DNA of 64,000 nt from Pseudomonas sp. B28(2017). GTDB taxonomy: Bacteria > Pseudomonadota > Gammaproteobacteria > Pseudomonadales > Pseudomonadaceae. The notes below the pieces were generated by a model, which saw nothing but the letters and a program-made list of their open reading frames with translations, ran no database searches and had not been told where the DNA came from. Of the stretch, positions 16,688-25,369 are shown one piece after another (the first letter of the stretch is position 1; the number at the start of each line of letters is the position of its first letter). The position numbers and the translations under genes were made by a program. The stretch covers positions 62,001 to 126,000 of the forward strand of contig NZ_NEJH01000010.1 in the NCBI RefSeq assembly GCF_002113025.1, in the 5' to 3' direction.

Positions 16688-18004
16688 ATGGGCCCATGGC
16701 TCGATAGCGTGACCGGATGGCTGGCGGCGAACCCGCAGTGGCTGGCCGCGGCGGTGTTCATTGTGGCCTTCGTGGAGTGCCTGGCGATTGCCGGGCTCAT
16801 TGTGCCCGGCACTGTGCTGCTGTTCGCCGTGGCGGTTCTGGCCGGCAGCGGAGCGCTCTCGTTGAGTGAAACACTGCTGCTGGGCTTCCTGGCCGGCGTG
16901 CTTGGCGATGTGGTCTCGTACTTCCTGGGGCGCCATTTCCACCAGAACATCCGACGCCTGCCTGGGTTGCGCCATCACCCGGAATGGATCGCCGGGGCCG
17001 AGACCTATTTCCAGCGCTATGGTATCGCCAGCCTGCTGGTCGGGCGTTTTATCGGACCGCTGCGACCGATGCTGCCCATGGTCGCCGGCATGTGCGACAT
17101 GCCCTTCCCACGCTTCTTCGCCGTCAGCCTGCTGGCTGGAGCGGGCTGGTCGGTGGCTTATCTGCTGCCAGGCTGGGCTACCGGCGCGGCGATTCGCTTG
17201 CCGCTGCCTGAAGGCTTCTGGACTCAGACCGGGATCGTTGCCGGCAGTATTGCCGTGATGGTGGGGTTGAGTGCCACCAGTAGCCTGCGCCAGCATCGCA
17301 GGGCTACAGCGTTGATCACCGGAATGAGCTTTCTGATTCTGGCAGGACTGTTCATCGGCTATCAGCACCTGAGTGCCCTCGATCAAGGGCTGATGACCCT
17401 GGTGCAGGAGCATCGCAACCCGATGTTCGATGAGGTGGCGGTGGTCTTCACGTTGATTGGCGAATTCCGCAACATGCTGTTGTTCAGTGCATTGTTGGTA
17501 GCACTGCTGTTGATTACCCGGCAATGGAGACAGGCAGTTTTCGCGTGCAGCACCCTCCTCTGCACAGCATTGGCCAACACCGCAACCAAACAGTTTTTCG
17601 CCCGCGTGCGCCCGGAAGTATTGAGCGATCCATTGACCAGCTACAGCATGCCCAGCGGCCACGCCTCAGGCGCGTTCGCGCTGTTTCTGACCCTCGCCGT
17701 GCTGGCCGGTCGCGGGCAACCGCCACGCATGCGCCTGACCTGGTTGCTGGTGGCCTGCTTGCCGGCGATGGCGATTGCCCTTTCCCGGGTGTACCTCGGG
17801 GCACACTGGCCAACCGATGTCATGGCCGGCGCGATGCTGGCGGCATGTGTCTGTGCAGCCAGCCTGTGGCTGATCCAGCGCAAGGCCCCGCTGAACGCCT
17901 TGCCACCCAAGGTCTGGTGGCTGGTGTTGCCGGCGCTGATGGCATTGTTCGGCTTCTTCGTATTGCGGCATTTGCCGCATACTATGTTGCGGTATGCGTA
18001 TTAG
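16688..18004 (+). CDS. DedA/SNARE-associated domain fused to PAP2 phosphatase
   Basis: This 438-residue inner-membrane protein has two parts. Residues about 10-190 are a DedA (VTT) domain with VPGTVLLFAVAVLAGSGALS, LGDVVSYFLGRHF and the conserved basic motif GRFIGPLRPMLPMVAG. Residues about 220-405 are a PAP2 domain with all three acid-phosphatase motifs: KQFFARVRP, PSGH, and SRVYLGAHWPTDV. DedA proteins are linked to undecaprenyl-phosphate or phospholipid translocation, and PAP2 enzymes to lipid pyrophosphate dephosphorylation. A joint role in lipid-carrier recycling is my inference. The ATG 8 bases after GGAG is the start. Confidence 0.88.
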   Translation: MGPWLDSVTGWLAANPQWLAAAVFIVAFVECLAIAGLIVPGTVLLFAVAVLAGSGALSLSETLLLGFLAGVLGDVVSYFLGRHFHQNIRRLPGLRHHPEWIAGAETYFQRYGIASLLVGRFIGPLRPMLPMVAGMCDMPFPRFFAVSLLAGAGWSVAYLLPGWATGAAIRLPLPEGFWTQTGIVAGSIAVMVGLSATSSLRQHRRATALITGMSFLILAGLFIGYQHLSALDQGLMTLVQEHRNPMFDEVAVVFTLIGEFRNMLLFSALLVALLLITRQWRQAVFACSTLLCTALANTATKQFFARVRPEVLSDPLTSYSMPSGHASGAFALFLTLAVLAGRGQPPRMRLTWLLVACLPAMAIALSRVYLGAHWPTDVMAGAMLAACVCAASLWLIQRKAPLNALPPKVWWLVLPALMALFGFFVLRHLPHTMLRYAY

Positions 18005-18016
18005 TAAAAATGCTCC

Positions 18017-18613
18017 TCAAGCAAACAACTCACCCTGCAACTCATCCAGCAACGCCTGAATCGCATCCAGCCGCTGCTGCGGATCGTCAAGCTGCAGCAG
18101 GTCGATCTTGTCCAGCTCGGCAAAAGGCAACAGGTACGCCAACTGATTGGCCAGTGACTGTTGCCCGGTCGCTTCAGTGCCCATGTTCAAGGCTTCGACC
18201 ATCGGGTGTTCCGCCAGGGCCTTGAGCAATGCAACCAGGTCAGCGTCCTCATCCTGCAAAGGCTGCTCCGGTTCGTCCTCCAGCCACTCGACCTCGGCGA
18301 CGGTCAACTGATCGCGCTGGACTTCCGCTTTCAATACATGGAAACGCCGCCCACCCTGAACCCGAATCCCCAACAGGCCGTTGTCCTGTTGTTTGAAATC
18401 GGTGATCAGTGCTTCACAGCCCACCAGCGCATAGCCAGCCGGGGCGATCCCGACTTCTTCACCCTCGAGAATGCACACCACGCCGAAACCACCGCCCTGC
18501 TTCATGCAGCGACCGATCATGTCCAGATAGCGCGCCTCGAATATCTGCAAGTCAAGGATGCAGCCTGGAAACAGCACTGTGTTCAACGGAAAAAGCGGCA
18601 GACTCATAGACAT
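18017..18613 (-). CDS. LON peptidase substrate-binding domain protein
   Basis: A 198-residue cytoplasmic protein made almost only of the N-terminal (LON/PUA-like) domain of Lon protease: LPLFPLNTVLFPGCILDLQIFEARYLDM and GGRRFHVLKAEVQRDQL. It has no ATPase or peptidase domain. Stand-alone LON-domain proteins are common, with unknown substrates; a role in substrate recognition or quality control is only suggested. Its stop lies 12 bases from the convergent DedA-PAP2 stop. Its start is 4 bases from the lrgB stop, so it is probably cotranscribed with lrgAB. Confidence 0.88.
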   Translation of the reverse strand: MSMSLPLFPLNTVLFPGCILDLQIFEARYLDMIGRCMKQGGGFGVVCILEGEEVGIAPAGYALVGCEALITDFKQQDNGLLGIRVQGGRRFHVLKAEVQRDQLTVAEVEWLEDEPEQPLQDEDADLVALLKALAEHPMVEALNMGTEATGQQSLANQLAYLLPFAELDKIDLLQLDDPQQRLDAIQALLDELQGELFA

Positions 18614-18617
18614 TTCC

Positions 18618-19334
18618 TTACACCACCATCGACACCGCCAGCGGCAGCAGCACCGCCGTGGCCACGCCCATCAAACTCATCGCCAGCGCCGCGAAGGCAC
18701 CGCACTCTTCACTTTCCTGCATCGCCACTGCCGTGCCGACCGCGTGGGCCGTCATGCCCAGTGCCATACCCCTGGCTTCCGGGCTATACACGCCCAGCCG
18801 GGTCAACAGGACCGGACCGAAAATCGCCCCGATCACCCCCGTAATCAAGACGAACACCGCTGCCAGCGCTGCGACTCCACCGATCTGCTCAGCTACCAGC
18901 ATGGCGATTGGCGAGGTCACCGATTTCGGCGCCATGGTCATCAGAATCATGTGCTCGGCACCGAACGACCAGCCCAGCAACACGCCCATCCCCGTGGCGA
19001 CCACCCCACCTATCACCAGCGTAGTAAATATCGGCCAGAACAACTGCCGAATCCGTCGCAGGTTGAGATAAAGCGGCACCGCCAGCGCGACAGTGGCCGG
19101 ACCGAGCAGGATGCTGAGAATCTCGGTGCTCTTGCGGTACTCGGCGTAGGTCAGGCCGCAGCCCACCAGCACGCCGATCACCAGCAACATGGAGACCAGC
19201 ACCGGCTGCAAAAAGATCCATCGGGTTTTCTCGAACACGCCCAGTACAAGCTGATAGGCGCCGAGGGTAATGCCTATGCCGAACAACGGATGGTGAATCA
19301 CCGACGTCCAGGCGCCGTGCCAGTCGAAGATCAT
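18618..19334 (-). CDS. LrgB/CidB family membrane protein
   Basis: A 238-residue multi-span membrane protein of the LrgB family, with the conserved TLVIGGVVATGMGVLLGW-type segment, KSVTSPIAM and TAHAVGTAVAM near the C-terminus. LrgAB/CidAB pairs were described as antiholin/holin-like and later linked to export or uptake of small metabolites such as pyruvate or glycolate in various organisms; which applies here cannot be told. The start overlaps the lrgA stop by four bases (ATGA). Confidence 0.9.
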   Translation of the reverse strand: MIFDWHGAWTSVIHHPLFGIGITLGAYQLVLGVFEKTRWIFLQPVLVSMLLVIGVLVGCGLTYAEYRKSTEILSILLGPATVALAVPLYLNLRRIRQLFWPIFTTLVIGGVVATGMGVLLGWSFGAEHMILMTMAPKSVTSPIAMLVAEQIGGVAALAAVFVLITGVIGAIFGPVLLTRLGVYSPEARGMALGMTAHAVGTAVAMQESEECGAFAALAMSLMGVATAVLLPLAVSMVV

Positions 19335-19693
19335 TGGCTGTCCTCAGGCTGAGCGTGCCGCTTGACCATGCGCTGCATCAGCACCCCGGCGAAGGCCATC
19401 GAAAGCAGCAGCGACAACACCAGCGCACCGACAATGGCCCAGAAATCCGCAGCGATGTCAGCGGCATAGACCATCACGCCCACGGCTGGCGGCACCAGCA
19501 ACAGCGGCAGGTAGCGCAACAGGCTGCTGGCCGCCTGGTTCAGTGGCTCGCCGACCTGTCCGCGACAGATGAGGTAAACCAGCAACAGCAGCAACCCAAC
19601 AATCGGCCCCGGCAGCACAGGCAAAAACAAATGATTGATCGCAGTGCCAAGCAATTGGAACAGCACCAGCCACGTCAGGCCCCGTAACAACAT
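19331..19693 (-). CDS. LrgA/CidA family membrane protein
   Basis: A 120-residue hydrophobic protein with about four membrane helices and the family core LFQLLGTAINHLFLPVLPGPIVGLLLLL, followed by SSLLRYLPLLLVPPAVGVM. It is the small, holin-like partner of the LrgB protein encoded immediately downstream with a four-base overlap. A TATAAT-type -10 lies about 42 bases upstream of the ATG, so it likely heads a lrgA-lrgB-LON transcript. Confidence 0.9.
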   Translation of the reverse strand: MLLRGLTWLVLFQLLGTAINHLFLPVLPGPIVGLLLLLVYLICRGQVGEPLNQAASSLLRYLPLLLVPPAVGVMVYAADIAADFWAIVGALVLSLLLSMAFAGVLMQRMVKRHAQPEDSQ

Positions 19694-19734
19694 CGTTGAT
19701 CTCCTGCAAAATCCGTCACCCGCATTGGCCGGGC

Positions 19735-19740
19735 ATTATA
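19735..19740 (-). promoter_or_regulatory. -10 element upstream of lrgA
   Basis: The minus-strand hexamer is TATAAT, preceded by an AGCATGCT palindrome and lying about 42 bases before the lrgA ATG. No good -35 is visible 16-18 bases upstream, so an activator or extended contacts may be needed. Confidence 0.45.
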
Positions 19741-19886
19741 AGCATGCTCGCGCTATAGACCGGCATTCGCCAAAAGCATGGTCAGTTGACCGAAGCGTTT
19801 TGCCATGTTGATCTAAAGTAGTAAGCCGGGAAGTCAAATCCCCGCAAGCCAAAACTATAAAACCGATGAACCCAAGGAGAGTCTCA

Positions 19887-20342
19887 ATGCCCTATGTTCC
19901 AGTTGCAGAGCTCAAAGATTATGTCGGCAAGGAACTCGGACGTTCCGAATGGCTCACTATCGACCAGGAACGCATCAACCTGTTCGCCGAAGCCACAGGG
20001 GACTATCAGTTCATCCACGTCGACCCGGTCAAGGCCGCGCAAACTCCATTTGGCAGCACCATCGCTCACGGCTTCCTGTCGTTGTCGCTGATCCCGAAAC
20101 TGATGGAAGACATCCTCGTCATGCCCGAAGGCTTGAAGATGGTGGTCAACTACGGCCTCGACAGCGTGCGCTTCATTCAGCCGGTCAAGGTCAACTCGAA
20201 AGTGCGGCTCAAGGTCGACCTGACCGAAGTCATCGAGAAAAAACCCGGCCAATGGCTGCTCAAGGCCACCACCACCCTGGAAATCGAAGGTTCGGACAAA
20301 CCGGCGTATATCGCCGAACCCCTGTCCCTGTGCTTCGTATAA
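19887..20342 (+). CDS. MaoC-family (R)-hydratase-like protein
   Basis: A 151-residue single hot-dog domain of the MaoC family. The hydratase-2 motif is clear in FAEATGDYQFIHVDP (catalytic Asp and His) and continues FGSTIAHGFLSLSLIPKL. Such enzymes hydrate trans-2-enoyl-CoA to (R)-3-hydroxyacyl-CoA; the substrate here is not predictable. The start at MPYVPVAELKDYVG is fixed by AAGGAGAG 8 bases upstream; the frame's first ATG overlaps that ribosome-binding site. It is a single gene, not visibly in an operon with its neighbours. Confidence 0.9.
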   Translation: MPYVPVAELKDYVGKELGRSEWLTIDQERINLFAEATGDYQFIHVDPVKAAQTPFGSTIAHGFLSLSLIPKLMEDILVMPEGLKMVVNYGLDSVRFIQPVKVNSKVRLKVDLTEVIEKKPGQWLLKATTTLEIEGSDKPAYIAEPLSLCFV

Positions 20343-20456
20343 ACCTTCCCGGATGCGAAGCAGCTCATGCTGTTTCGCGCCCTCTCGCGGCACCTCACCC
20401 TATATAAGGACACATAGCTGCGGCATACTCCCTCGCCTAATTGCCCGGAATCCGCT

Positions 20457-22175
20457 ATGCGCCCACTTGCACTCCTTGCCTTGACCCTGATGCTCACCGC
20501 CTGCGGCGACGGCGAATCGCCTTTGCCCCCCGACGCGCGCCTGCCGGACGGCGGACGCTATCGCGGCGACCTGGTCAATGGCTTGCTGCAAGGCAAGGGG
20601 CGCATCGACTACCCGAACGGCAGCTGGTACGCCGGCGAATTCGACAAAGGCCAGTGGCAGGGCCAGGGCGAATGGCATGGCAGTAATGGCGAAGTCTATC
20701 GTGGACAGTTCAATCAGGGACTGTTCGACGGTCAGGGGACGCTGACCACCAACGGCAACAGTTACAGCGGCGGTTTCAAGGCAGGCCGGCGCGACGGCGA
20801 AGGCACACTCAAAGAAAACGGCATGAGCTATCGCGGAGAGTTCAAAGCCGATCAATACGCCGGCCTGGGTCGCCTCGAGCTCGAGGACGGCAGTTCCTAT
20901 CAGGGCCAGTTCGCCCACGGCAAACCCAATGGCGAAGGCCAGCGCGGCGACGGCAACGGCAATCAGTTCACCGGGCACTTCGTCGACGGCCAACTGGAAG
21001 GCAACGGGACGTTCAACAGCGCCGATGGCGACATTTATGTCGGCAGCTTCAAGAACAATCAACTGCACGGCAAAGGCCGCTACGAAAACGCCGACGGCGA
21101 TGTCTGGCTGGGCCAGTTCAAGGAAGGTTCACTGAACGGCAAGGGCGAGTTGATCGGTGCTGACGGCAGCCACTACATCGGCCAGTTCAACGACTGGCAC
21201 TTTTCCGGCCAGGGCCGACTGAACCTGTCCGACGGCAGCTTTTACACCGGCCAGTTCGACAACGACAGTTACCAGGGGCGCGGCACATTGGTGCTGACCG
21301 ACGGCACCGTGCTCAGCGGCACCTGGATCAACGGCCAGCGCGTGCGCGACGCCGAGGGCAAATTGTTGCCCGACACTCTGGAGCTCGGCCTGCTGGCGCA
21401 GGGGCGCTTGCTCGACTCGGCGCTGACCAACATTCCGCCCTCGACCCCGGCAGTGGAGCTGTATGCGTTGACCCTGGGCGGTGATGGCAAGCAAAGTGTA
21501 TTTCTGCGCGAATCCGACTACGTCGCCAATATGCTCACCACCCGTTTCGGCGCCTTTGGCCAGATCCGCTTGGTGAACCATCGTGACCACCTCGCCGACC
21601 GCCCGATGGCTACCCGGGAAAACCTGCGCCGCGCCGCCTTGACGCTGGCCGAACGCAGCGGTCCGGAAGACCTGATTTTCATCTACCTGTCCAGCCATGG
21701 CACCAGCGAACACGAGCTGGTGCTGGACCAGCCGCGCATGGAGCTGGCCGATCTGCCAGCCGACGAATTGGCCGCTGTTCTCGCCCCGTTGAAAAACCGC
21801 GACAAGATCATCGTGATTTCATCCTGCTACTCCGGCGGTTTCATCCCCGTCCTCAAGGATGAACGGACCCTGATCATGACGGCCTCGCGGGCCGACCGGG
21901 TGTCCTTCGGCTGCTCGGAGGAAGCCAACTTCACCTACTTCGGTGATGCACTCTTCGCCCAGGCCCTGAACCAGACCGACGATCTGGACCAAGCCTTCAA
22001 ACTGGCCAAGACCACTGTCGCCGAACGTGAGCTGGCAGACGGTTTCGAAGCATCCGAACCACAGATCTGGGCACCGAAAACCGTCCTCTCGCATTGGCAA
22101 TTACTGCGCAAACAACAGGCACGAAAAGCACTGCAAAGTGCGTCAACCGAAAGCAAGGACGCAAACAGCAACTAA
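20457..22175 (+). CDS. MORN-repeat lipoprotein with C13 (caspase-fold) peptidase domain
   Basis: The 572-residue precursor has a lipoprotein signal with lipobox LTAC (Cys16). Residues about 32-305 are eleven MORN repeats of 23 residues (pattern YxGxFxxGxxxGxGxxxxxDG) plus a degenerate twelfth. Residues about 335-540 match peptidase family C13 (legumain/GPI8-like caspase fold): LIFIYLSSHGTSEHELVL with His414, and IIVISSCYSGGF with Cys457, the expected His-Cys dyad. It should therefore be an envelope-anchored cysteine peptidase on a MORN scaffold. Substrate and role are unknown. The next gene follows after 27 bases and may be cotranscribed. Confidence 0.9.
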   Translation: MRPLALLALTLMLTACGDGESPLPPDARLPDGGRYRGDLVNGLLQGKGRIDYPNGSWYAGEFDKGQWQGQGEWHGSNGEVYRGQFNQGLFDGQGTLTTNGNSYSGGFKAGRRDGEGTLKENGMSYRGEFKADQYAGLGRLELEDGSSYQGQFAHGKPNGEGQRGDGNGNQFTGHFVDGQLEGNGTFNSADGDIYVGSFKNNQLHGKGRYENADGDVWLGQFKEGSLNGKGELIGADGSHYIGQFNDWHFSGQGRLNLSDGSFYTGQFDNDSYQGRGTLVLTDGTVLSGTWINGQRVRDAEGKLLPDTLELGLLAQGRLLDSALTNIPPSTPAVELYALTLGGDGKQSVFLRESDYVANMLTTRFGAFGQIRLVNHRDHLADRPMATRENLRRAALTLAERSGPEDLIFIYLSSHGTSEHELVLDQPRMELADLPADELAAVLAPLKNRDKIIVISSCYSGGFIPVLKDERTLIMTASRADRVSFGCSEEANFTYFGDALFAQALNQTDDLDQAFKLAKTTVAERELADGFEASEPQIWAPKTVLSHWQLLRKQQARKALQSASTESKDANSN

Positions 22176-22202
22176 GCTGAACAGTATCAAGGGAGAAACA
22201 CT

Positions 22203-22844
22203 ATGTACTTGACGCCTCAGCACGTGCTGCTCGCCGGTGCCACCGGTTTAACGGGTGAACATCTGCTTGATCGCCTGCTTAACGAGCCAACGATTACTCG
22301 GGTATTGGCCCCGTCACGCAGGCCACTGGCCGAACATCCGCACCTGGAAAACCCGGTCGGCGACCCTACGGCATTCCTGCCACAACTGAACGGGCGGGTC
22401 GATATCGCCTATTGCTGCCTGGGCACCACGATCAAGCAGGCCGGTTCGGAACAAGCGTTCCGCGCAGTGGACCTGGACATGGTCGTAGCCTTTGCCAAAC
22501 GCGCACGGGAGATGGGCGCACGGCACCTGATCGTGATCAGTGCTCTGGGAGCCGATCGCAGATCCTCGATTTTCTACAATCGGGTCAAAGGCGAGATGGA
22601 GTACGCATTGCGCGCGCAAGACTGGCCGCAGCTGACTATTTGCCGCCCTTCGCTGTTGCTGGGCGAACGCACCGAACCACGCTTGGGCGAAAAATTCGCC
22701 GGGCCGTTATCACGGCTGATTCCCGGCAAATACCACGGCATCGAAGCCTGCCAACTGGCCCGGGCAATGTGGCGCCTGGCGCTGGAAGAGCAGGACGGCG
22801 TCAGGATTGTCGAGTCGGATGAGCTTAGGAAGTTGGGCAAGTAA
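22203..22844 (+). CDS. NAD(P)-binding Rossmann-fold protein (HTATIP2/NmrA-like)
   Basis: A 213-residue short-chain-dehydrogenase-like protein. The dinucleotide motif is HVLLAGATGLTGEHLL at the N-terminus, followed by DIAYCCLGTTIKQAGSEQAF and ARHLIVISALGADRRSSIFYNRVKGEME, in which the YNRVKGEME segment holds the Tyr-x-x-x-Lys pair. It resembles the HTATIP2/TIP30-type oxidoreductases found widely in pseudomonads; the substrate is unknown. GGGAGA lies 9 bases upstream of the ATG. The gene is just downstream of the C13 peptidase gene. Confidence 0.85.
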   Translation: MYLTPQHVLLAGATGLTGEHLLDRLLNEPTITRVLAPSRRPLAEHPHLENPVGDPTAFLPQLNGRVDIAYCCLGTTIKQAGSEQAFRAVDLDMVVAFAKRAREMGARHLIVISALGADRRSSIFYNRVKGEMEYALRAQDWPQLTICRPSLLLGERTEPRLGEKFAGPLSRLIPGKYHGIEACQLARAMWRLALEEQDGVRIVESDELRKLGK

Positions 22845-22863
22845 TTTGATGGTGCCTGAGCGG

Positions 22864-22957
22864 GCCTCTTCGCAGACAAGCCCGCTCCCACAGGATTTTG
22901 TGTCGTACACAATTTTTTGTAATCGCTGAAAAACCTGTGGAAGCGAGCTTGCTCTCT
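22864..22957. repeat. Degenerate REP doublet
   Basis: An inverted copy ending GCCCGCTCCCACAG and a diverged forward copy (CTGTGGAAGCGAGCTTGCTC) lie between the Rossmann-fold gene and the stop of the minus-strand lipoprotein gene. The second arm carries substitutions and is truncated. Confidence 0.7.
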
Positions 22958-23241
22958 TACAACCCACCCGTCGCCTGAAAACTCACGCCGATCACCGTCA
23001 GCAGCGACAACGGCAACAGCAGCGTGTCGAGCAACGCACTCGCCGGCAGGTCGACACCGGGATAGCTCGGCGCTTGCGCGCCGAAACGGTCCTTGGCGCA
23101 GCACCCGCCGTTCATCGCGTACAAATCCAGCCGCGTCCCCGAGTACACCACCGGCGCTCCCGGCTTGGCCGCATCGAGCGTGCGCGCCGTGGCGCACCCG
23201 GCCAGTTGCAGCACCAGCACCATCACCAGCAGCTTATTCAT
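22957..23241 (-). CDS. YceK/YidQ-family lipoprotein
   Basis: A 94-residue small lipoprotein with signal MNKLLVMVLVLQLAGC (Cys16) and the YceK/YidQ pattern: APVVYSGTRLDLYAMNGGCC, then PSYPGVDLPASALLDTLLLPLSL. No function is established for the family. The start overlaps the ubiX stop by eight bases (ATGAATAA), so it is translated as the tail of the mpl-ubiX unit. Confidence 0.85.
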   Translation of the reverse strand: MNKLLVMVLVLQLAGCATARTLDAAKPGAPVVYSGTRLDLYAMNGGCCAKDRFGAQAPSYPGVDLPASALLDTLLLPLSLLTVIGVSFQATGGL

Positions 23242-23866
23242 CGCTGGTCAGATGATGCTCGCCCCAACGCGGCAACATGTCCTGAGGGATATTCAGCAGG
23301 TTGAGGATCCGAGCCACGACGAAATCGATCAGGTCGTCGATGGTTTGCGGCTGATGGTAGAAGCCCGGTGATGCCGGCAGGATTGTCACGCCCATATTCG
23401 ACAACTTGAGCATGTGCTCCAGGTGAATGCTCGAATACGGCGCCTCGCGAGGCACAAGAATCAGCTGCCGACGCTCTTTCAGCGTCACGTCGGCGGCACG
23501 CTCGATCAGGTTGTTGCAGGCACCCGTGGCGATGGCCGACAAAGTACCCGTCGAACACGGCACCACCACCATCGCCGCAGGCGCGCCGGAACCCGAGGCC
23601 ACCGGCGACATCCAGTCTTCCTTGCCATACACCCGGATCTGCCCGGCGGCAGCGCCAGTGTATTCGGTGAGGAACGCCTGCATCATCTGCGGCTTGGACG
23701 GCAGCGTGACATCAGTTTCGGTGGCCATCACCAACTGCGCGGCCTTGGAAATCAGGAAGTGCACTTCACGATCGTCCCGCACCAGGCAGTCGAGCAGGCG
23801 CAAACCATACTGGGCGCCTGAAGCGCCGGTCATTGCCAGGGTGATGCGGTCCGGGCCGTTGTTCAT
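23234..23866 (-). CDS. ubiX: Flavin prenyltransferase UbiX
   Basis: UbiX attaches a dimethylallyl group to FMN to make prenylated FMN, the cofactor of UbiD-type decarboxylases in ubiquinone synthesis. The 210-residue flavoprotein has the N-terminal MTGASGAQYGLRLLD, the VVPCSTGTLSAIATGACNNL segment and LVPREAPYSSIHLEHMLKLS, all diagnostic. It overlaps the mpl stop by four bases and the downstream lipoprotein start by eight. Confidence 0.96.
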   Translation of the reverse strand: MNNGPDRITLAMTGASGAQYGLRLLDCLVRDDREVHFLISKAAQLVMATETDVTLPSKPQMMQAFLTEYTGAAAGQIRVYGKEDWMSPVASGSGAPAAMVVVPCSTGTLSAIATGACNNLIERAADVTLKERRQLILVPREAPYSSIHLEHMLKLSNMGVTILPASPGFYHQPQTIDDLIDFVVARILNLLNIPQDMLPRWGEHHLTSDE

Positions 23867-25212
23867 TTCAGCGCCTCGGCCAGCTTGCCGTGCAGGCCGC
23901 CGAAGCCGCCGTTGCTCATGATCACCACGTGAGTGCCGGGTTGGGCCTGGCTCTTCACGCGCTCGATGATGCCTTCAAGGGAGTCGCTGACAACCGACGG
24001 CACCGTGCACAGCGCCGCCGTGCCCGCCAGGTCCCAGCCGAGGTTGGCGGGTGCGTACCAGATCACCTGATCGGCATCGACCACGCTTTCCGGCAATCCG
24101 TCACGGTGCGCACCGAGCTTCATGGAGTTGGAGCGCGGCTCAATGATTGCAATTAGCGGTGCATCGCCAATGCGCTTGCGCAGGCCGTCGAGTGTGGTGG
24201 CAATGGCGGTCGGGTGGTGAGCGAAGTCGTCATAGATGGTGATGCCACGGACTTCCGCAACTTTCTCCATCCGGCGTTTCACGCTCTTGAAGGCGCTCAA
24301 TGCGGCGATGCCCATGGACGGCACCACACCGACGTGGCGTGCGGCGGCCAGTGTCGCGAGGGCGTTGGCGACGTTGTGCTGGCCAGTCATGTCCCACTCG
24401 ACCACACCCTGGGCGACGCCTTCGAACATCACTTCGAACTTCGAGCCATCGTCACTGAGCAGCCTGACCTGCCACTGACCACCGGTACCCGTGGTTTGCA
24501 CCGGCGTCCAGCAACCCATCTCGATAACGCGCTGCAACGCCGGCTCGGTGGTCGGATGAATCACCAGGCCTTCGCTGGGGATGGTCCGCACCAGGTGATG
24601 GAATTGCCGCTCAATGGCCGGCAGGTCCGGGAAGATGTCCGCGTGATCAAATTCAAGGTTGTTCAGGATTGCCGTGCGCGGACGGTAATGTACGAACTTG
24701 GAACGCTTGTCGAAGAACGCACTGTCGTACTCGTCGGCTTCGATGACGAAGAACGGTGTATCGCCCAGGCGCGCCGACACCGAGAAGTTTTGCGGCACGC
24801 CGCCGATCAGGAAGCCGGGGGCCATGCCTGCGTGTTCCAGTACCCAAGCCAGCATGCTGCTGGTGGTGGTCTTGCCGTGCGTACCGGCAACGGCCAGTAC
24901 CCAGCGACCTTGCAGCACGTGATCCGCCAGCCATTGCGGACCGGAGACGTAAGGCAGGCCTTTGTTCAGCACGTACTCCACCGCCGGATTGCCCCGTGAC
25001 ATGGCGTTGCCGATCACCACCAGGTCGGGGGCCGGATCGAGTTGCGCCGGGTCGTAGCCTTGGGTCAACTCAATGCCCTGGGCTTGCAGTTGAGTACTCA
25101 TCGGCGGATAGACGTTGGCATCGGAGCCGGTCACGTGATGGCCCAGCTCTTTGGCCAGAACCGCCATTGACCCCATGAAAGTGCCGCAGATACCAAGAAT
25201 ATGAATGTGCAT
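23863..25212 (-). CDS. mpl: UDP-MurNAc:L-Ala-gamma-D-Glu-meso-DAP ligase
   Basis: Mpl reattaches recycled tripeptide to UDP-MurNAc, salvaging cell-wall peptides; ldcA, which prepares that tripeptide, is also in this window. The 449-residue Mur-ligase protein opens with MHIHILGICGTFMGSMA, has the ATP loop GTHGKTTTSSMLAW, and the central FFVIEADEYDSAFFDKRSK. The C-terminal domain includes IYDDFAHHPTAIATTL. It lacks an N-terminal extension and matches the usual length of about 450. Confidence 0.97.
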   Translation of the reverse strand: MHIHILGICGTFMGSMAVLAKELGHHVTGSDANVYPPMSTQLQAQGIELTQGYDPAQLDPAPDLVVIGNAMSRGNPAVEYVLNKGLPYVSGPQWLADHVLQGRWVLAVAGTHGKTTTSSMLAWVLEHAGMAPGFLIGGVPQNFSVSARLGDTPFFVIEADEYDSAFFDKRSKFVHYRPRTAILNNLEFDHADIFPDLPAIERQFHHLVRTIPSEGLVIHPTTEPALQRVIEMGCWTPVQTTGTGGQWQVRLLSDDGSKFEVMFEGVAQGVVEWDMTGQHNVANALATLAAARHVGVVPSMGIAALSAFKSVKRRMEKVAEVRGITIYDDFAHHPTAIATTLDGLRKRIGDAPLIAIIEPRSNSMKLGAHRDGLPESVVDADQVIWYAPANLGWDLAGTAALCTVPSVVSDSLEGIIERVKSQAQPGTHVVIMSNGGFGGLHGKLAEALK

Positions 25213-25289
25213 AGTCGACCTCGTAAAACATGGCCGCAGGTTAGCTTAGGGAGGGGAAATTCGCACCTTGTGTTTCAGACTTCAGGACG

Positions 25290-25359
25290 CCTTCGCGAGC
25301 AAGCCTGCTCCCACAGGGACCGTGCATAACCTGTGGGAGCGAGCCTGCTCGCGAAGGGC
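25290..25359. repeat. REP doublet
   Basis: A tightly spaced inverted pair (CGCCTTCGCGAGCAAGCCTGCTCCCAC, then GTGGGAGCGAGCCTGCTCGCGAAGG) about 20 bases apart, ending 11 bases from the eatR stop. Confidence 0.88.
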
Positions 25360-25369
25360 GCGACCCGGA

